A stretch of DNA of 64,000 nt from Leptodactylus fallax. Lineage: Eukaryota; Chordata; Amphibia; Anura; Leptodactylidae. A model generated the notes under the pieces. It saw only the letters and a program-made list of their open reading frames with translations. It ran no database searches and was not told the origin of the DNA. The DNA is taken from contig CAMRHE010000028.1 of NCBI GenBank assembly GCA_947044405.1, positions 10,274,001 to 10,338,000 of the forward strand, in the 5' to 3' direction. Made by a program: the position numbers and the translations under genes. This document shows positions 11,470-24,476 of the stretch, piece by piece (the stretch's first letter is position 1; every line of letters starts with the position of its first letter).

Positions 11470-12794
11470 TACAGTTGTGCTAAAAAGTTTACATACCCCG
11501 GCAAATTTTTTGGTTTTTTGGCCTTTTTTCAGAGAATATAAATGATAACACAAAAACTTTTTCTCCACTCATGGTTAGTGGTTGGTTGAAGCCATTTATT
11601 GTCAAACTTCTGTGTTTTCTCTTTTTAAATCATAATGACAACCAAAAACATCAAAATGACCCTGTTCAAAAGTTCCCATCCCCCAGTTCTTAATACCGTG
11701 TATTGCCCCCTCTAACATCAATGACAGCTTGAAGTCTTTTGTGGTAGTTGTAGATGAGGCTCTTTATTTTCTCAGATGGTAAAACTGCCCATTCTTCTTG
11801 GCAAAAAGTCTCCAGTTCCTGTAAATTCCTGGGCTGTCTTGCATGTACTGCGCGCTTGAGATCTCCCCAGAGTGGCTCAATGATATTGAGGTCAGGAGAC
11901 TGAGATGGCCCCTTCAGATCCTTCGCTTTCTTCTGCTGTAGCCAATGACAGGTTGACTTGGCCTTGTGTTTTGGATCATTGTCATGTTGGAACGTCCAAG
12001 TACGTCCCATGCGCAGCTTCCTGGCTGATGAGTGCAAATTTGCCTCCAGTATTTGCTGATAACGTGCTACATTCATCTTTCCTTCAACTTTGACCAAGTT
12101 TCTTGTGCCTTTGAAGCTCACACATCCCCACATCATCAGTGATCCACCTCCGTGCTTTACAGTAGGAATGGCGTTCCTTTCATCATAGGCCTTGTGGACA
12201 CCTCTCCAAATGTAACGTTTATGGTTGTGGCCAAAAAGTTTGAATTTTGTCTCATCACTCCAAATTACCTTGTTCCAGAAGTTTTGAGGCTTGTCTCTGT
12301 GCTGTTTGGTGTATTGAAGGCGAGATTCTTTGTGCCATTTGCGCAGTAATGGCTTTCTTCTGGTAACTCGACCATGCAGCCCATTTTTCTTCAAGTGCCT
12401 CCTTATTGTGCATCTTGAAACAGCCACACCGATAGTTTTCAGAGAGTCCTGTATTTCAGCTGATTTTATGTGTGGGTAATTCTTTGCATCCTGAACAATT
12501 TTCAATTGTGGCCGAAATTTTGGTTAGTCTACCTGACTGTGGTTTGGTTTCTGGACATCTTATCAGGCCAAAATCACCAGGGTAGGTGAACTTTTGAACA
12601 GGGTCATTTTGATGTTTTTGGTTGTCATTATGATTTAAAAAGAGAAAACACAGAAGTTTGACAATAAATGGCTTCAACCAACCACTAACCATGAGTGGAG
12701 AAAAAGGTTTTGTGTTATCATTCATATTCTCTGAAAAAAGGCCAAAAAAACAAAAAATCTGCCTTGGGTGTGTAAACTTTTTAGCTCAACTTTA
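11470..12794 (-). mobile_element. DD34E Tc1-like element, 1.3 kb, long inverted repeats, 5'-deleted gene
   Basis: The ends read TACAGTTGTGCTAAAAAG and CTTTTTAGCTCAACTTTA, with TA at each edge. The inverted repeats extend about 220 bp on each side (11470-11690 and 12573-12794), sharing the stretches around GGTTGAAGCCATTTATTG and AACAGGGTCATTTTGATG. The minus-strand gene lacks its beginning: only a few dozen bases separate the right inverted repeat from the second half of the DNA-binding region. Unlike the other three Tc1-like elements, the catalytic domain remains open. Confidence 0.9.
11690..12505 (-). pseudogene. Tc1 transposase with intact DDE domain, N-terminal HTH missing
   Basis: A 271-residue open frame. 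Residues 1-50 hold the second half of the paired-like DNA-binding region (HIKSAEIQDSL, SRCTIRRHLKKNGLHGR). The RNase-H-like catalytic core follows: D84 (WSDETKF), the GGG box around 119-121, D175 (QHDNDPKHKAK) and E210 (SPDLNIIEPLW), spaced 34 residues apart as in classical Tc1. The usual LNPIE has become LNIIE. Just upstream, in another frame, a fragment RCPETKPQSGRLTKISA looks like the GRP-type hinge, so a frameshift plus a deletion of about 60-70 codons separates the remnant from its start. Without the first HTH it should not recognise its ends. Confidence 0.9.
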
Positions 12795-14329
12795 TAATAC
12801 CTAGAGGACATCAAGACCCTACACTATAATATGATTTATGAATGAGGCCCTCACAGTAATATCAAGAAGGTGGGGTCCATGATGGTCGGCCTGTCTCTGT
12901 GCCTAGATGTCAACTTAACCACCAAACGGAGATACTGTAATCTGCCTATCTATATATAGTACGGTGAATGTGCTGTGCTCATTCAGGGGCTGGAGGCCCC
13001 ATCTGGCCATGTGACCCATTAGGGGATTCCTTTGCTTCCATGTGGGCCAGTCCAAGCCTGAATCTATATACCTGTGCATGAAATCAGAGGCATACAGAGT
13101 CCCAGTAGAGCTCTGTAGACGACTCTGAATGCCATAATACAGCTCTGTATATCTAGGAGGTTGTAGGAAGCCATATTATAGCCACGTGCATGATGCCTAA
13201 TGGTCTCTCTGTACACAAGGCGGTATTTTTGTCACATCTCAGAAATAACCTTCCTAGTTGACCCATATTTCAGAGTGATTGTACAATAAAGACTTAATGA
13301 ATACAGAAGTGTACAATTATAAGAACATAATACTAGACCCTCACTCCGCCATCTGTGAGATTAATCCCACGATCGGCGATACCTCTGCTTTATTAATGCT
13401 GCTTTTTATAAGCTCGGCTGCTGGCTGGATATGTTTGGAGTATGCTCCATTAAATGTTATTACCGCCCAAAAACACTTTTTGCAAAATCAATACAATTAC
13501 TTTAAATCCATAATATAAGCCTGGAAGGATATTACTGTCATAGCGAATGACTGTATGATTTAATAAAATCAGCCGCAACACATCCCGATACCTAAAGTGA
13601 TTAATAGCATTATGAGGGCATTATCGTGTTTGCGCTCATTGAAGACTGCGGAGTTTTAGTTTCTCGTCTCTCAATTATTTCCTTCTTATTTACTTGAAAG
13701 CTCGGTGGCAATTTCAGACGAGCAGGAAAAAAACAGCTTTCTCAGCGAAACAATGCACAGTAGGGAAACACTTTAAATTAAATTGAAATTGTAGCCCCTT
13801 CCATTCAGTGCAGAAATTTAATGAAAGGGTTTTAATAATATAATATTTGCAAATGTGAATTTTGTCAGCAGCTTTCAGGAGACGACAATAAGCTGTAATC
13901 ATACATATGTACCTATCTTCTCCACATTATGTATCGATGCCTGGAAGGTAAGTAAATTACTCATTGGGCATCAGTTATGAAAGATACAATGTGAGCAGAC
14001 CAAATCAATGCGTCTCTGCACGTCTGTGCCTGGACGCTCAGCCTGAAGCTTAACATTGCATATGCATAGCCATAAAGAACTGATAAGAGGACATAGACTG
14101 AAACATGAGAATAACAACTGCAAGCCAAGCCAGAGTATAGCAACATGGGGGAATACCTTATACAGACACAGCATTGTATATACAGTACTTTCATTTAGGG
14201 ACATATACCAGGTTTTCCAGAGAGGAGAGTTGGGGAAGGGGTATATCATGGGGGAATATTGCATGAGAGCATGTATTGTGGGGGACATATCTTGTGTATG
14301 GTGTATCATGGGGGGAGATACCTAAATGC
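12795..14329. other. No gene; 13250-13900 is a candidate conserved non-coding element
   Basis: 12830-13200 contains repeated AGAGCTCTGTA-like words of an old repeat. From 13250 to 13900 the sequence is free of obvious repeats. It carries motifs such as GATTAAT, TTTATTAATGC and GTGATTAATAGCATTATG, which look like homeodomain sites. Conservation is not testable here. Confidence 0.35.
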
Positions 14330-15140
14330 TCCCATATAGTACTGTACTCCCAGGTCCCACACACTATCATGCACCCAAGGTCTCACACAGTATAATGACC
14401 CCCATGTCCCACACAGTATAATGATCCCTAGGTCCCACATAGTATAAGCCCCCCCCCCAAGTCCCACACAGTATAATGATCCCTAGGTCCCACATAGTAT
14501 AAGCCCCCCCCAAGTCCCACAAGGTATAATGATCCCTAGGTCCCACATAGTATAAGCCCCCCCCAAGTCCCACACAGTATAATGATCCCTATGTCCCACA
14601 TAGTATAAGCCCCCCCAAGTCCCACACAGTATAATGATCCCTAGGTCCCACATAGTATAAGCCCCCCTCCAAGTCCCACACAGTATAATGACCCCCGGTC
14701 TCACACAATATAATGCCTTCCAGGTCCTACAAAGTACAACGATCTCCAGGTCCCACGCAGTATAATGACCCTCAAGTCCCACATAATATGATACCCCTCA
14801 GTTTCCACACAGTATAATAATCCCCAGGCCCCACATAGTATAATGATCCACAAGTCCCTCTCAGTATAAAGATCCCCAGGTCCTACACAGTATAATGATC
14901 CCCAATTCCCACACAGTATAATGATCCCCAGGCCCCACATAGTAAACCCCCCCTCCAGGTTCCACACAGGTCTCAAACTGTATCATGATGCCCAGGTTCC
15001 ACACAGTATAATGCCTCCCAAGTCCTACAATGTATTATGCTCCCCCAGGTCCAACACTGTATAATGATCCCCAGGTCCCAAACTGTATAATGATCCCCAG
15101 GTACACACTGTATAATGATCCCTAGGTCCCCTGGATAAGT
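14330..15140. repeat. Minisatellite, about 26-30 bp unit, ~28 copies
   Basis: Tandem variants of a unit like CCCACACAGTATAATGATCC followed by CCAGGT or CCTAGGT. In the middle (14440-14680) a longer subunit alternates with runs of 6-9 C (AGTATAAGCCCCCC). Units diverge by several substitutions. The minus strand is open in more than one frame over most of the array (TMWDLGIIILCGTWG-type repeats); this results from the unit lacking stops and is not a gene. Confidence 0.9.
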
Positions 15141-18100
15141 TGTGTAATTGTTCGTGATGAAATGCATAATATTATGTTTCTTTTGCAAGTGCAACGAATA
15201 GGGGTGGAATACTGGGTGCACCTAGGTGTTGTACCACTAGAGGAGTTTTTTGGCATGTAATGAGGAATGACCCCATTCTGTTGCATGATGCTTGGGACAC
15301 ATCAGGAAGAGTACTGACTGCTGCTGATGGCTTATGCTGCTCTGCTTGTAGCACAGGGTTCTATGAAAGATGCCTAGGGTGAAGTTGGGAATATTTTTAC
15401 AAAGGGGAAGGACTTAGTTCTATTGCACCTGCCATAACCCACATTTATTTAGATGTTTTAGAAGCTTTTTGAATTTTATTAGACAAGGGAACATGGCTAA
15501 AGGGAGTAGAAATGAGCAAACTAGTTCATAATGAGCCATGTTTGCTATGATTTTTTCTTAAATTTCCACTGAACCCGAAATTTTGGGGGTTTGCCACTTG
15601 AGAATCGTTAATACACTCTAAAGTCTCTTCAGCCCCCAAAATATAATAAAAAAAATACTCATACTTACCTTTCCTCAACTATCCTGGTCATCATGTCTTC
15701 TTTCTAAGCATTCAATCTTCCAGCTCAGGCTCTTGTATCTTCTTTCAGCATCTTCTCCAATGTCACACACCTTCGAGTATCCACTGAGGCCTGTGATTGG
15801 GCCACATGTGGTGCACCAATGTTCACATTTCAACAAACAAAAAAATTTAAAAGTGATGGAAACATCAGACAGTCCGCAAAGCAGTATTAATAAAAACTAC
15901 ATTTAAAACACAGTTGTGTAGTTGGAAATACTCTATACAATAGTTATATCAGAATAAGGCGATGCAAATAAATATTTTTGAAAATTTTTGAAATGTTTTA
16001 TAGGTTTTAAAACCTAATAAAATCTTTATATATTTGGTATTGCCGTGATTGTACTAACCCAAAGGTAACATCTCATTTTTACTACACAATTTACATTGTA
16101 AAAACAGGTGGCACAACTGTGAGGTTTTATTAAGTTCTACCCTTTTCAGATTTTTTTTCCAACTTCCCATTATATCATATGGAATATTAAATTTTGACCT
16201 TAGGAAGAACAAATTTGTCCCACAAAATACAAGCCCTCTAACGGCTTTATTGAGAGAAAAATAAAAAAAAGTTATTGGTTTTCTAACAGGGAAGAAAAAC
16301 ATCAAAATGAAAAAAAAAAATTGGAAATTGCTTCCTCAAATGATTAAAATATGGATTTTATGTAAATCAGACCAATTCTTATTTATATGACAATACAAAT
16401 GGTGAAACAAAAATAACCGAGTTCAAAAAATAACTATGGAATGTTGATAAAAAAAAAAATTGTATACTTATTGTATTGCTTGTAGATTACTTAAAAGGAA
16501 GAAAACAGATCAAAAATTTTAATCAAATTATATAAAACAAATTTTATAAGTGCACATATATTACACGTACTGCAGAACTTTACTATGTGAACAGGCCTCT
16601 AAGAAGGAATAGTTTCCTTTTTTAGTATTTAAACCCCTTTTATCCTGACAATGACTGGCGTGTTTTGCAGATATTATTATATATTTAGAAGACTTGTTAA
16701 GGATTCATGCTTAGGTAGCAGAGCTTTCTTCACCATCCGGTATGAACCGCTGAACTGAGATCTAAATGTTTAAAGAAGTGTCACAAGTGGCATCCTTATA
16801 CAAAAGTGTGCAAGTATCACCCTACTAATATCAGAGGGAAAATTCATGCAGCAAAGTTTTTGACAAGTTTTGGTCGGCTCTGTAAAATCTATGAAAACTG
16901 CTACTTTGCTGTTTAATATTTATCACAAATATAATGTAGAAAGTCTACAAAACACATAAAAAGTCTTCTCAACTCTTTTTAGTTTTTCTTCCGACCACTG
17001 CTTACTACATGACATTCTTTGTGAACTTATTTTTCCAAATTGACGGACGGGACAGCCAAAATTTTAAATTTCCCTATTAAATGACTATAGGTAATTGACA
17101 ACAACTACTATTAACAAGCATAAACTATGTATGTTAGTGCATTACTAGCGCTCAGATATAACTGAGTATCTGTGGTCCTATTCTGGATGCTACGTGTGAG
17201 CAGTATTGTAATGTATAGAGGTGTCCTCTTCACTAGACGTATCTCATAAGATGAGCTATGTGAGATGACCCACCTGATTTTAGAATGTTCTGTTTATGTT
17301 TTATGTGTCAATATTTGGCCATCCAGTGATTCTCATGTGAATTGCTGCCTATGTTTTTCAGAGATTGTATTAAAGGGAGTCTATCATCAATTCCTCCAGG
17401 GTTATTTATGCAATGAGCTTAGGTTTCCAGGCAGGTTATGACCTCGGGTTAAGTGATGGAACCAATTTTCTACCTAGTTACCTCATCTTTATTATTACAA
17501 AGTTGTATTCGGTCCATTATACAGGTAACTAGCAGTGAACACAGGAGAAGCAGGAGGAGGTGGAGCAACTTGGAGATCGGGTGTTGGTTTTGATCACATG
17601 ACCCAGAGTTTGAACCAGCCCAGAACCCCTCCTAGGTTTCTCACACGCAAAACCCTGGAGGAAGTAAAATTTGTAATTGAAATTGAAATTGTATGGGTGA
17701 ACACATCTATATACAAATGTGTCCTTCCTTAGCTTCCCTCTTGGCTAGACATGTACAAATATGTGCGTCACAAAACAATACTGTCATGTGATATTGTCAT
17801 GAAGTATATTTGATATGGGTCTATGAATGGCTATCCATTTGTAATTTGTAAGCAAATTTGAAATAAGTTTAAGGTGGAGACATCTGTAGTCTTCAATGCT
17901 GTACAATTCTGCATAGTTCAAGATACCTTAGACTAATGTGTATCTATCCAAAGGAATATTAGAAGTATTGTCATATTTCTAACAAAGAGAATACTAAGAA
18001 ACTCCAGTAGAGCCATGAAATGATTCCTACAACCCCCGATTTAGTTCGGATTATATATGTGCTTTTAATATTGATCTTCTTTCCCCGGAGCCACCTAGAT

Positions 18101-19354
18101 GAATATATTTCAACTTCTGTCCACTATATTGACAAATTGACTGTCTTCAGGCAAAAGTTCAGGTAAGTACATGATCCATAATACCTTACCATACTATGAG
18201 GTGTAGCTACAGTAAATCACATTGATGAGAGGTTATAGTTATACAGATCAAATTGTGAGCAGAATGCTGGAAAAGCACAGATGTAGGTCTAAGCCGAAGG
18301 AAAAGCATGAGAGGGGCAACGGACAGGCCTCATGCCACCGGCTCATGTCAACTCCAACCCCATATAGGATTAAGTGTAGAAAATGAAGTCGTTAACAATA
18401 ACCTTGTATGATTGACAACCAATACCCTAAAGATATTCACTAACAACTTCAGAATATACAGGGCTAAATAGATTTATAGTTGTCGATCACTGAATTCTTG
18501 AGTTGATGCTATGCCACAACCTAGACATATTCTTTCCAACATCCTACAAGAGACTGCAAAAGTTAAGACCTGGGGGGAGAGTTTCACTTTAATATCAACA
18601 TACACATCTATTAGATTCCCTAATATCACCAATCTAAAAAACCTGCATGGCTCACAAAAATTTTGATCAAGAAATACAATACCTGGTATAAGCATTTGTT
18701 CGGTTCCTCTGACATCATTTCCTAGAACTGCTCCTTTAGGAACCACATAGTAGAATTGTTCCAAAAAATCACATACAAGCCATAACTTCGATTTAAGCTG
18801 TGGCACATTGGTCACCTGGGTTCACCTATCCAAAGCTATCTGACCATGCAACCAAGCAGATAAAACACATGAAAAGACAATCTATGAGCACAGTCAGTAA
18901 AGCTGTGAATAATATCCCATCAGTAACCACACAAGCAGTCAGGAGTAGATACAAGTATATAGAGAATTTTTCTTCAATTGTAAGCTGTGATCTTTACAGA
19001 ATCCTCAGTCTTTTACATCCAGTAACAGTTTGCAGACATGTCTGTGCAGGTTATGAGAAAAATTAACCCTTCACCGATTCATTCACTGTGCGAAGAGAGA
19101 AATGGATGGTCCTCTACACGCACTGAAATAAGCAAGACAGAATGGAATGTATCTAGGGACAGGCTACTTTAGTAACAAAATTGTGAACAGAAAATTAGCA
19201 AGAAAGGAAGGAACTTTAGAGAGGTTTTTTTTTTTAAGGCAGAAAGCAGCCATGTTTTTAATTAAAGTATATTACACTTTGGTCCAGAATTGCATGCTTT
19301 ATGAGAGAAGACCAAGTTGTCTGAAAAATTAGTGACCAATTAAGTAATGTATAA
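15141..19354. other. No gene recognised; weak dispersed repeats
   Basis: 15640-15830 resembles 36220-36380 (ATACTTACCTTTCCTC..., then CAAGTCTTCTTTC-type words), so a dispersed family is present in at least two copies. 16260-16330 and 16450 are poly-A rich. 17370-17660 starts TTAAAGGGAGTCTATCATC and may be one end of a TTAA-bounded MITE. Nothing coding is visible. Confidence 0.45.
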
Positions 19355-19760
19355 AGTTTTACATAGTTACATAGATAATAAGGTTGAAAGATGACTCATG
19401 TTCATCAAATCCAACCTACAATCCTACCGAGTTGATTCAGAAAACGGCAAGAACCTAATAAGGCAGACACTGATTTCCTTACAGTGGGTGAAACATTCCT
19501 TGCTTACTCCAAATCATTATTCCACCTCCAGAAATCTAGTACTCATAACGTATGTCATTATTTTTCTCTAGAAAGGTATCCATGCCCCTCTTGAACTTGG
19601 TTCATTGAATGTACCATCACATCATCCTGTGGCCGTGAGTTCTATTGTCTTACTGCTCCGACAGCAAAGAATCCCTGCCTATGGTGAAACCTTCTTTCTT
19701 CTAGATCTAGAGGACTCTCCCTTGTTATGATAGAAGACCTAAGTATAAAAGATCATTAGA
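19355..19760. repeat. Amphibian-type interspersed repeat (TTACATAGTTACATAG family)
   Basis: Begins TTTTACATAGTTACATAG ATAATAAGGTTGAAAGATGAC and continues through AATCCAACCTACAATCC, CCAAATCATTATTCC and AATCCCTGCCTATGG. I recognise this from memory as a repeat very common in frog genomes, but I do not know its class. No open frame survives. Confidence 0.5.
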
Positions 19761-20855
19761 AAGCTCATTATACTGTCCAGTCCTACATTAATACATTGCA
19801 ATTAAATTAACCCCTATGTTGTCTTTTTCCAAACTGGCTAACCCCATGTTTGATACCCGGTCTTTATACTCCAATCCTCCCATTCCCTTATTGCTCTTGG
19901 CCACCGTCTTCACACCAACTCTAATTTGTCTTTCTTTCTTGTACTGACTGGTGATCTCATATTCTCTTTAAATTCACGAGGATTCGTTTGTATAGAACCC
20001 TCTAGGTTACCATTATTAGGGCATCCAACAGACGTACTACACGTTCCGGTGACAGACTCTCTTGAAATTGCTGGCCAAAGTGAAGGGTTAAGTAGCACCT
20101 TTCTAGTCTGATGTACAGCCGAACAATAATAAAGGGAAAGCACCATTGACAGATTGTCATGGCTAAATTGACTTCACATTGAGATATAACATAAGCCTAT
20201 TTGAAGAGAATGCATGCCCCATGATCACAAGCCAAGTCCTCATAGTCCTTCCTAAATGTCCGGCAATGAGCAAATAAGAGTGAAGCATCGGTGGCAAATT
20301 GGAATCCAAGTCCCTTTGTGCTTGTTAAATGGTGGAATGATTATAATTGGAAAAAGTGATGTGCATTAGTTCTAAGTGAATGTCCCCGAAATGACAAGTG
20401 TGTAACTTCATGATTATTTCACAACAGCCACGACTGCCTCCCCGTCTCATCGTCCGAAGCTTAGCCCCTGCACCGAGAAAATGACTTGCCTTCAGCTATT
20501 TATGGACATCCTATACAGGTCACATGGAACTAACCCTCAAGTGATAAGTATTAGTCTAGGAAGTTTCTGGTTTAAAGGGGTATATTGCAAATAGCAGAGA
20601 TGTTTTTGTTCTGGTGCAGGCTATTGTACTGGGTAGAAATTGAACATTTTCATCTGAATGAAAAAAATAAAAACAGCGTTTAGTCCTTTGTTGGAAAACT
20701 GTAGGATGCAATGTAGCAAAACAAGATTTCATTCCGTGCATTGTTGTTTAGGGGGGAAATGCACTTAACCTTTTTGTTGCCAAAGTTTACTTTACTTTTC
20801 AAACAAATGAACAGCAGCAGAGCAACATTTACATATGTCATATATATACATTCAA
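19761..20855. other. No gene recognised
   Basis: Unremarkable AT-rich DNA. Short open frames (about 60-78 codons) at 19910-20146 and 20556-20741 show no known motif. Confidence 0.5.
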
Positions 20856-20859
20856 TTAT

Positions 20860-20997
20860 CTATCTATCTATCTATCTATCTCATATCTATCTATCTATCT
20901 ATCTCATATCTATCTATCTATCTCATATCTATCTATCTCATATCTATCTATCTATCTATCTATCTCATATCTATCTATCTACCCATCTATCTATCCA
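20860..20997. repeat. TATC microsatellite with TCATA interruptions
   Basis: Runs of (TATC)3-6 separated by TCATA. The same compound pattern (TATC runs broken by TCATATC) occurs at 29437-29577, 29804-29920 and 30847-30905. Confidence 0.95.
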
Positions 20998-21484
20998 ATT
21001 TAGTTAAAGCATACGTATCATTTCAGGTGAATTTTCAGAATAAGCTGCTGTCTGTATACATGACTAGTAACAATATTTCTGCCCATTATATGATGTTTAA
21101 CTTGCTGCAGACTGTATCTCTAATTCTCAATTTTATCAGGGATCAAATCCTTCTGTCTTTTCATGTCATCCCAGACAGACTGGATGATGTTGAGATCAGA
21201 ATATGGAATATCAGACAGGTCACTTCGGATTTCATGGATTCCACGGATCCTGATAATGGAGGAGATTCAGAGCTGGTATAATGCTGCCTTCCCTGAACAG
21301 CAGCACTTTATGAAAGCGATAATGCCATGTCATATACAGAGCTGGTAAAAAAAAAATATTTTAAAAAAATAATATTTATTAAAAATTAATAAACAGTAAA
21401 TGTAAACACATACTGTACATTGTATCCAATATTTGTATTGACTTTTGCAATAAAGTTACATTACCTGCTATAATGCAGCAACCT

Positions 21485-22060
21485 TTAAAGGGGTTTTCCA
21501 GGAAAAAAATAAATCATTTTTCAAAAAAGTGTTTTCAGTGATTTTTGGGTTTCTCTGGTAGCTCCTGGCATCTTCTGCATTTGTTTTCATGGACATCTTC
21601 CTGTTCTGTGTTTTTCTACAACTACCATGATGTCTTGGGCTTCACTGAGAGCTGACTCATACCACCTCCCTCTCTTACTCCCTCCCCCTCCCTCTCTTTC
21701 TCACTCTCACCCCCTCCCTATTTCCCTAGCTAGCCCTCCACTTCTTGACGTCTGACGGCCGCCCACTCCTGTGAAATAGAGCCGGAGTGCTGGCATGCGC
21801 AGTAGGAGTTAACCGGCTCTATTGTCCAGAAGAAGTGACATCCTGTGCCCCGAAAGTCTGGAGCAGAAAACAGGTAAGTATGATGAGGTGAGGGGGGTTG
21901 AGTTAGTTAGGTGATGTTTCCAGAAGGAGAACTACAAGTTCCCCATAACGTCACCATGACTGCTCATCTATCTACGTAAATATAGATTTTTGGTACACTA
22001 AGTCATTTAGAAGGTGGGGAGGGGGTTATCAATTTATCATGGACAACCCATTTGACTTAA
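21485..22060. mobile_element. TTAA-bounded MITE, copy A
   Basis: Starts TTAAAGGGGTTTTCCAGG and ends GGACAACCCATTTGACTTAA, with TTAA at both edges, the target-site type of piggyBac/Kolobok transposons. Internal words shared with 24477-25238 and 58047-58729 include GCCGGAGTGC (or close forms), CTTCTTGACGTCTG and CAGGTAAGTATGATGAGG (21871 onward). No coding capacity. Confidence 0.7.
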
Positions 22061-22623
22061 AATGGTAAAACACATAACACTTGAAATGTCAAGTTAAAGT
22101 TTACTACATCTGTACATGACCTTAAATCCAAAAATATTGCTGATGTACAGGAAGGAGGATACAATGAAAACATTCCCTTTGTTCTTAGTAACAAATTTGG
22201 CGTGGTCTCAGAGACACTCTTCCCTTAGAGGCAACCCCTTTCATTTTGGAGTGTCTGCCCCTGCTTGAAGAGAAGGATCCCAAACATTTCCCATTCTATA
22301 ATGTTTATTTGCCCTGACAGAGCATATGGACTTTACAGCAGTGCTTATTGGGTTTATTGTAAAATTGACAGTGAATTGAGGCCATAGACATTATTGCAAA
22401 GCATATCCATAAAAATGTTGCAATGGTCCTGATGCTTCCTGGTGTTAAAATCATTTAAATTCTAACCAGCATGTAAAGTCATAGACGGAACAATCTGAGA
22501 ACACTTTACACATACAGATATAGAGAGGAGACCATGGTACCGCGTATGGAAGTGGAATATAAACTAGAAACTCTTCATGAACTTTATAGGCAAAAGGAAA
22601 CTATACATATTTCTATAAAACAT

Positions 22624-22956
22624 TTAAAGGGATGTTCTCACCCCACATGGAGATTTCATACTGATGACCTATCCACAGGAAAGGTCATCAGTATGTGATC
22701 TGTGGTGGTCAGATACTCAGACCCCGCAGCTTCCAGGTGTCAGAAGCTGCTGCAGTGAATGGGGAGGGCATGCAGGCTGCATATAGTCACATAATAAGAG
22801 TGGCGCTGCAATTCCCTAAAGCCACCGCTATACAGTGGACGGGGCTGGTGCGGTGCTCCTATTACTCCTCGTCCACAGATCACATACAGATGGCCTATCC
22901 TGTGCAAAGTTCATCAGTATGAAAAAATCCATTTGGGGATGAAAAACCCCCCTTAG
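22624..22956. mobile_element. Palindromic MITE of the GATGACCTATCC family
   Basis: Starts TTAAAGGGATGTTCTCACC and ends with an imperfect inverted copy (GGGGATGAAAAACCCCCC). Near each end is an inverted word pair, ACTGATGACCTATCC and GGCCTATCCTGTGCAAAG...CATCAGTAT. This layout is typical of frog palindromic MITEs. Only the left TTAA is clear. Confidence 0.55.
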
Positions 22957-23560
22957 GCCGGGGCCCCATGTTACCAAAACGCAGCATTTGGACAACATTT
23001 TTTCCTGCCATCTTCCAATAACTCTAATCTATTGGTCCCCATAGCTATCAGAGGATTGGTGGGTTTTTTTGGGGATCAGTTGTTTTTCTTAATAACATCA
23101 TTTATTGTACTGAACAACTTTTTAAAAACTTTTTGTAGGTTACCATTGTTTTTGAGTTTTATTTTTACAGAATTCACCTGTCCTAAAAATGACTGTAAAC
23201 TTTATTCTGCGGGTTGGTAAGCTGAACTTACTTACAGTTTTGTTATAATTCTTTTTAGAAAATAGAAAACTTGTAAAATTTAAAAATAAAAATAAAAAAA
23301 AAGGGAAATGTTTTTGTGTCTTTCTATTTTAAGAGTCGCTGTGCAGGGTAAAGAAATTATATTTTAACTCTACATCTGTATAATTGGATGTATAGAGATA
23401 CAGAGCTTATAATCATGTTTAATGTTATTTTTGCATTTTTTTAACTTTTAAGTTTTATTTTTTTACAGTTAAAATATATATTTTTATGTTTTTTTTTTTT
23501 TTTGTTTTTTTTTACTTTTTATAACCCTACTATGGGATTTCACATTTTATCATTTTCACA
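22957..23560. other. No gene; A/T homopolymer-rich
   Basis: 22960-22990 has a GGCCGGGGCCCCATG-like start of a dispersed repeat, also seen near 56716. 23270-23520 is dominated by A and T homopolymers. Nothing coding. Confidence 0.5.
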
Positions 23561-23664
23561 CACACGCACACATGCATGCACACACACAGGCACGCACACA
23601 TGCACACGCAAGCGCACGCACACATACACGCACACATGCAAGCGCATACACACATACATGCATT
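23561..23664. repeat. Imperfect (CA)n tract with CG and TG steps
   Basis: Alternating purine-pyrimidine sequence: CACACGCACACATGCATGC, CACGCACACATGC, AAGCGCACGC and so on. Alternating CA/CG/TG of this length favours left-handed DNA in supercoiled molecules (established for such tracts). The open frames here are artefacts. Confidence 0.85.
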
Positions 23665-23739
23665 TGCTGATGCAGACAGTATCGAATAATGAGTTTGAAG
23701 AACATGAAATTGATTACAAATATTCCTCACATATTTAAC

Positions 23740-24260
23740 CATAACAGCAACATCTTAAAGCGATATGATCAGGGAATTAGAGGAAACGCTCATTTAAAGG
23801 TCTAACGATTAAATTATTGATTAATTAGCTGAGCATTGATTAACAGTCACACTTTATCAACTACAAAGGTTCTAATTACCACCCCATTATTACCAAGATT
23901 AACCTGTTCTGTCTTGTCATTTGTGATGAATAAGAACAATTTTTCTCAAGTAGGTTTTGGATTTTTGACCTGTAAAATTTTAATAGGGAGAGAACAGAGA
24001 ATGTCGCGTGCGGTTTGGAGTTCTCGCCACTGTGGGATGTTCGGCTCCTGTCTGTACTTAACCAAAGGTACAGAAAGTTCAGGTGGGATGTGAACACTCA
24101 GGGATTCCAGACCAAACCGCTCTGTAATTAAACAAAAAACGTGTTAGTTGGCCTGACTATTATATGACTGTAATGTTCTCTCCTGGCTAATGATATCCCT
24201 GCCATTGTAATTAAAGATAATTATTTTCCATTAATTCTACAGCGGCAACGAAACCATAGA
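23740..24260. promoter_or_regulatory. Candidate conserved non-coding element
   Basis: Repeat-free DNA with closely packed homeodomain/POU-like words: CGATTAAATTATTGATTAAT, TAATTAGC, TTGATTAACAG, TCTAATTACC, TGTAATTAAAC, TGTAATTAAAG and CCATTAATTC. Density is above that of the flanks by eye. This is inference; no alignment was possible. Confidence 0.3.
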
Positions 24261-24476
24261 ATAGTCTTTATAAAAAAACAATACATGAATGTTTTTGTTT
24301 TTTTCAAATGTTTCTTTTTATACATTACATGTTACATTGTAAAATGACCATAATACATAAACTACAATCCACATGAAAGAAAAGCAATAGTTTCCAGTGT
24401 TGCCCATGTAAAGGTTAGTGGGCTGAGCAGATTGGTCATTGGTGACTTTGCCTATAGAGATTCTTACTTACAGTAC

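Noticed and set aside
20835..21281. 148-codon frame starting with IYLSIYL repeats
   Set aside because: The first half is TATC microsatellite, the rest is unrelated DNA read by chance.
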